Shown: piece by piece, positions 63,365-64,000 of the stretch | Layout: each line of letters opens with the position of its first letter | How positions within the stretch are numbered: the stretch's first letter is position 1 | From: Candidatus Thiodiazotropha endoloripes | GTDB taxonomy: Bacteria > Pseudomonadota > Gammaproteobacteria > Chromatiales > Chromatiaceae | DNA: 64,000 bases | Assembly (NCBI RefSeq): GCF_001708965.1 | Contig: NZ_LVJW01000003.1 | Span: 1,178,001 to 1,242,000 of the forward strand | Direction: 5' to 3' | Translations under genes and position numbers: made by a program | The notes under the pieces: generated by a model | Databases searched by the model: none | The model's input: only the letters and a program-made list of their open reading frames with translations | What the model was told of the DNA's origin: nothing

Positions 63365-64000
63365 CAGGATCACCGGTGAACGAAGAACCCAGACTGATCG
63401 ATGGTGCGGCGACAGGAGATGATGATCTACTGGAGCGGGCCATCCGGCCCAAACAGTTGTCCGACTATGTGGGGCAGGCGGCTGTCTGTGAGCAGATGGA
63501 GATCTTCATAACTGCGGCAAGGGGGCGCGAAGAGGCCCTCGATCACGTACTGATTTTTGGTCCCCCCGGATTGGGCAAGACCACTTTAGCGCATATCATC
63601 GCCAACGAAATGGGGGTCAATCTTCGACAGACATCCGGGCCGGTACTTGAGAAACCCGGGGACCTGGCTGCCCTGTTGACCAATCTGGAACCCCATGATG
63701 TGCTGTTTGTCGATGAGATTCATCGCCTCAGTCCGGTGGTGGAAGAGGTGCTCTATCCGGCGATGGAGGATTTTCAGCTCGATATCATGATCGGTGAAGG
63801 CCCTGCCGCCCGTTCCATCAAGCTCGATCTGCCTCCCTTCACCCTGGTCGGTGCAACCACCAGGGCGGGACTGCTGACCTCACCGCTGCGGGACCGTTTC
63901 GGGATCGTACAACGCCTGGAGTTCTATGATGCTGAGGATCTGGCACGAATCGTCAGTCGATCTGCGGGAATCCTGAATATCGGTATCGACGCTCCAGGTT
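63361..64000 (+). CDS. ruvB: Holliday junction helicase RuvB, 5' part
   Basis: ATG 63361 overlaps the ruvA stop (ATGA). The 213 codons present encode [12 protein letters not shown], Walker [10 protein letters not shown] (G67, K73), Walker [23 protein letters not shown] and sensor-1 region GATTRAG. The frame is open at the right edge, so about the last 130 residues are outside. It is the AAA+ motor of branch migration. Confidence 0.97.
   Translation, partial: MTGSPVNEEPRLIDGAATGDDDLLERAIRPKQLSDYVGQAAVCEQMEIFITAARGREEALDHVLIFGPPGLGKTTLAHIIANEMGVNLRQTSGPVLEKPGDLAALLTNLEPHDVLFVDEIHRLSPVVEEVLYPAMEDFQLDIMIGEGPAARSIKLDLPPFTLVGATTRAGLLTSPLRDRFGIVQRLEFYDAEDLARIVSRSAGILNIGIDAPG

Overview
The window is a contiguous piece of a gammaproteobacterial chromosome. 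The gene set (methanethiol oxidase operon, Na+/acetate symporter with a DUF294 protein, UbiT/UbiU/UbiV, CheV, a MotY-like protein, gltX beside glnS, cvpA-purF, ruvCAB) fits a motile, facultatively anaerobic marine or sediment gammaproteobacterium. A sulfur-oxidising, Sedimenticola/Thiodiazotropha-like lineage is my best guess, but this is inference from gene content only. No prophage, CRISPR array, rRNA or full insertion sequence was seen. There are at least two families of short non-coding mobile elements.

Layout. 1-3830: 3' end of methanethiol oxidase, a SCO1-MauG fusion, a second SCO1 and a TlpA-like thioredoxin, all on +. 3956-9365: greB (-), a subtilisin-like lipoprotein protease with a PrcB-like lipoprotein, a GNAT acetyltransferase and an orphan gene. 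9719-12611: an accessory patch with a DUF1521 (self-cleaving) proline-rich protein, a divergent Cys/His-containing protein with a two-helix membrane protein, and an orphan. 12694-26870: an acetate module with acs, a DEDDh exonuclease, a cNMP/CBS/nucleotidyltransferase protein, a symporter and its small subunit, TerB, a REC-PAS-degenerate-GGDEF protein, an NtrC-like regulator lacking GAFTGA, and a symporter-histidine kinase. 26996-35273: cheV, a K+ channel operon with hemerythrin, a MotY-like protein, phbB and an Aer-like chemoreceptor. 35598-41351: a two-component system with an outer-membrane protein, a PepSY protein, a secreted orphan and a HEAT-repeat protein. 41427-47334: tRNA-Val, gltX, glnS, tRNA-Ala, cvpA and purF. 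47394-49786: a TauD-like oxygenase, ubiT and murI. 49776-55819: an operon of TonB receptor, periplasmic binding protein and BarA-like hybrid kinase. 56134-61276: ubiU, ubiV, two radical SAM genes and an HDOD gene. 61500-64000: yebC-ruvC-ruvA-ruvB (ruvB cut by the window end).

How genes work together. The first operon looks like a complete copper/haem/thiol maturation set for the periplasmic copper enzyme methanethiol oxidase. The 12.7-26.9 kb block couples acetate uptake and activation to a symporter-kinase and a non-canonical NtrC-type regulator. A TTAC-spacer-GTAA palindrome occurs upstream of the symporter and of the kinase operon, with a looser match upstream of acs. UbiT, UbiU and UbiV together imply oxygen-independent ubiquinone synthesis, hence anaerobic respiration.

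The most unusual structural signal is a MITE-like family with TAGGGCCTG ends. Three minus-strand genes (greB, the symporter-kinase and the TauD-like gene) use exactly the TAG of such an end as their stop codon.
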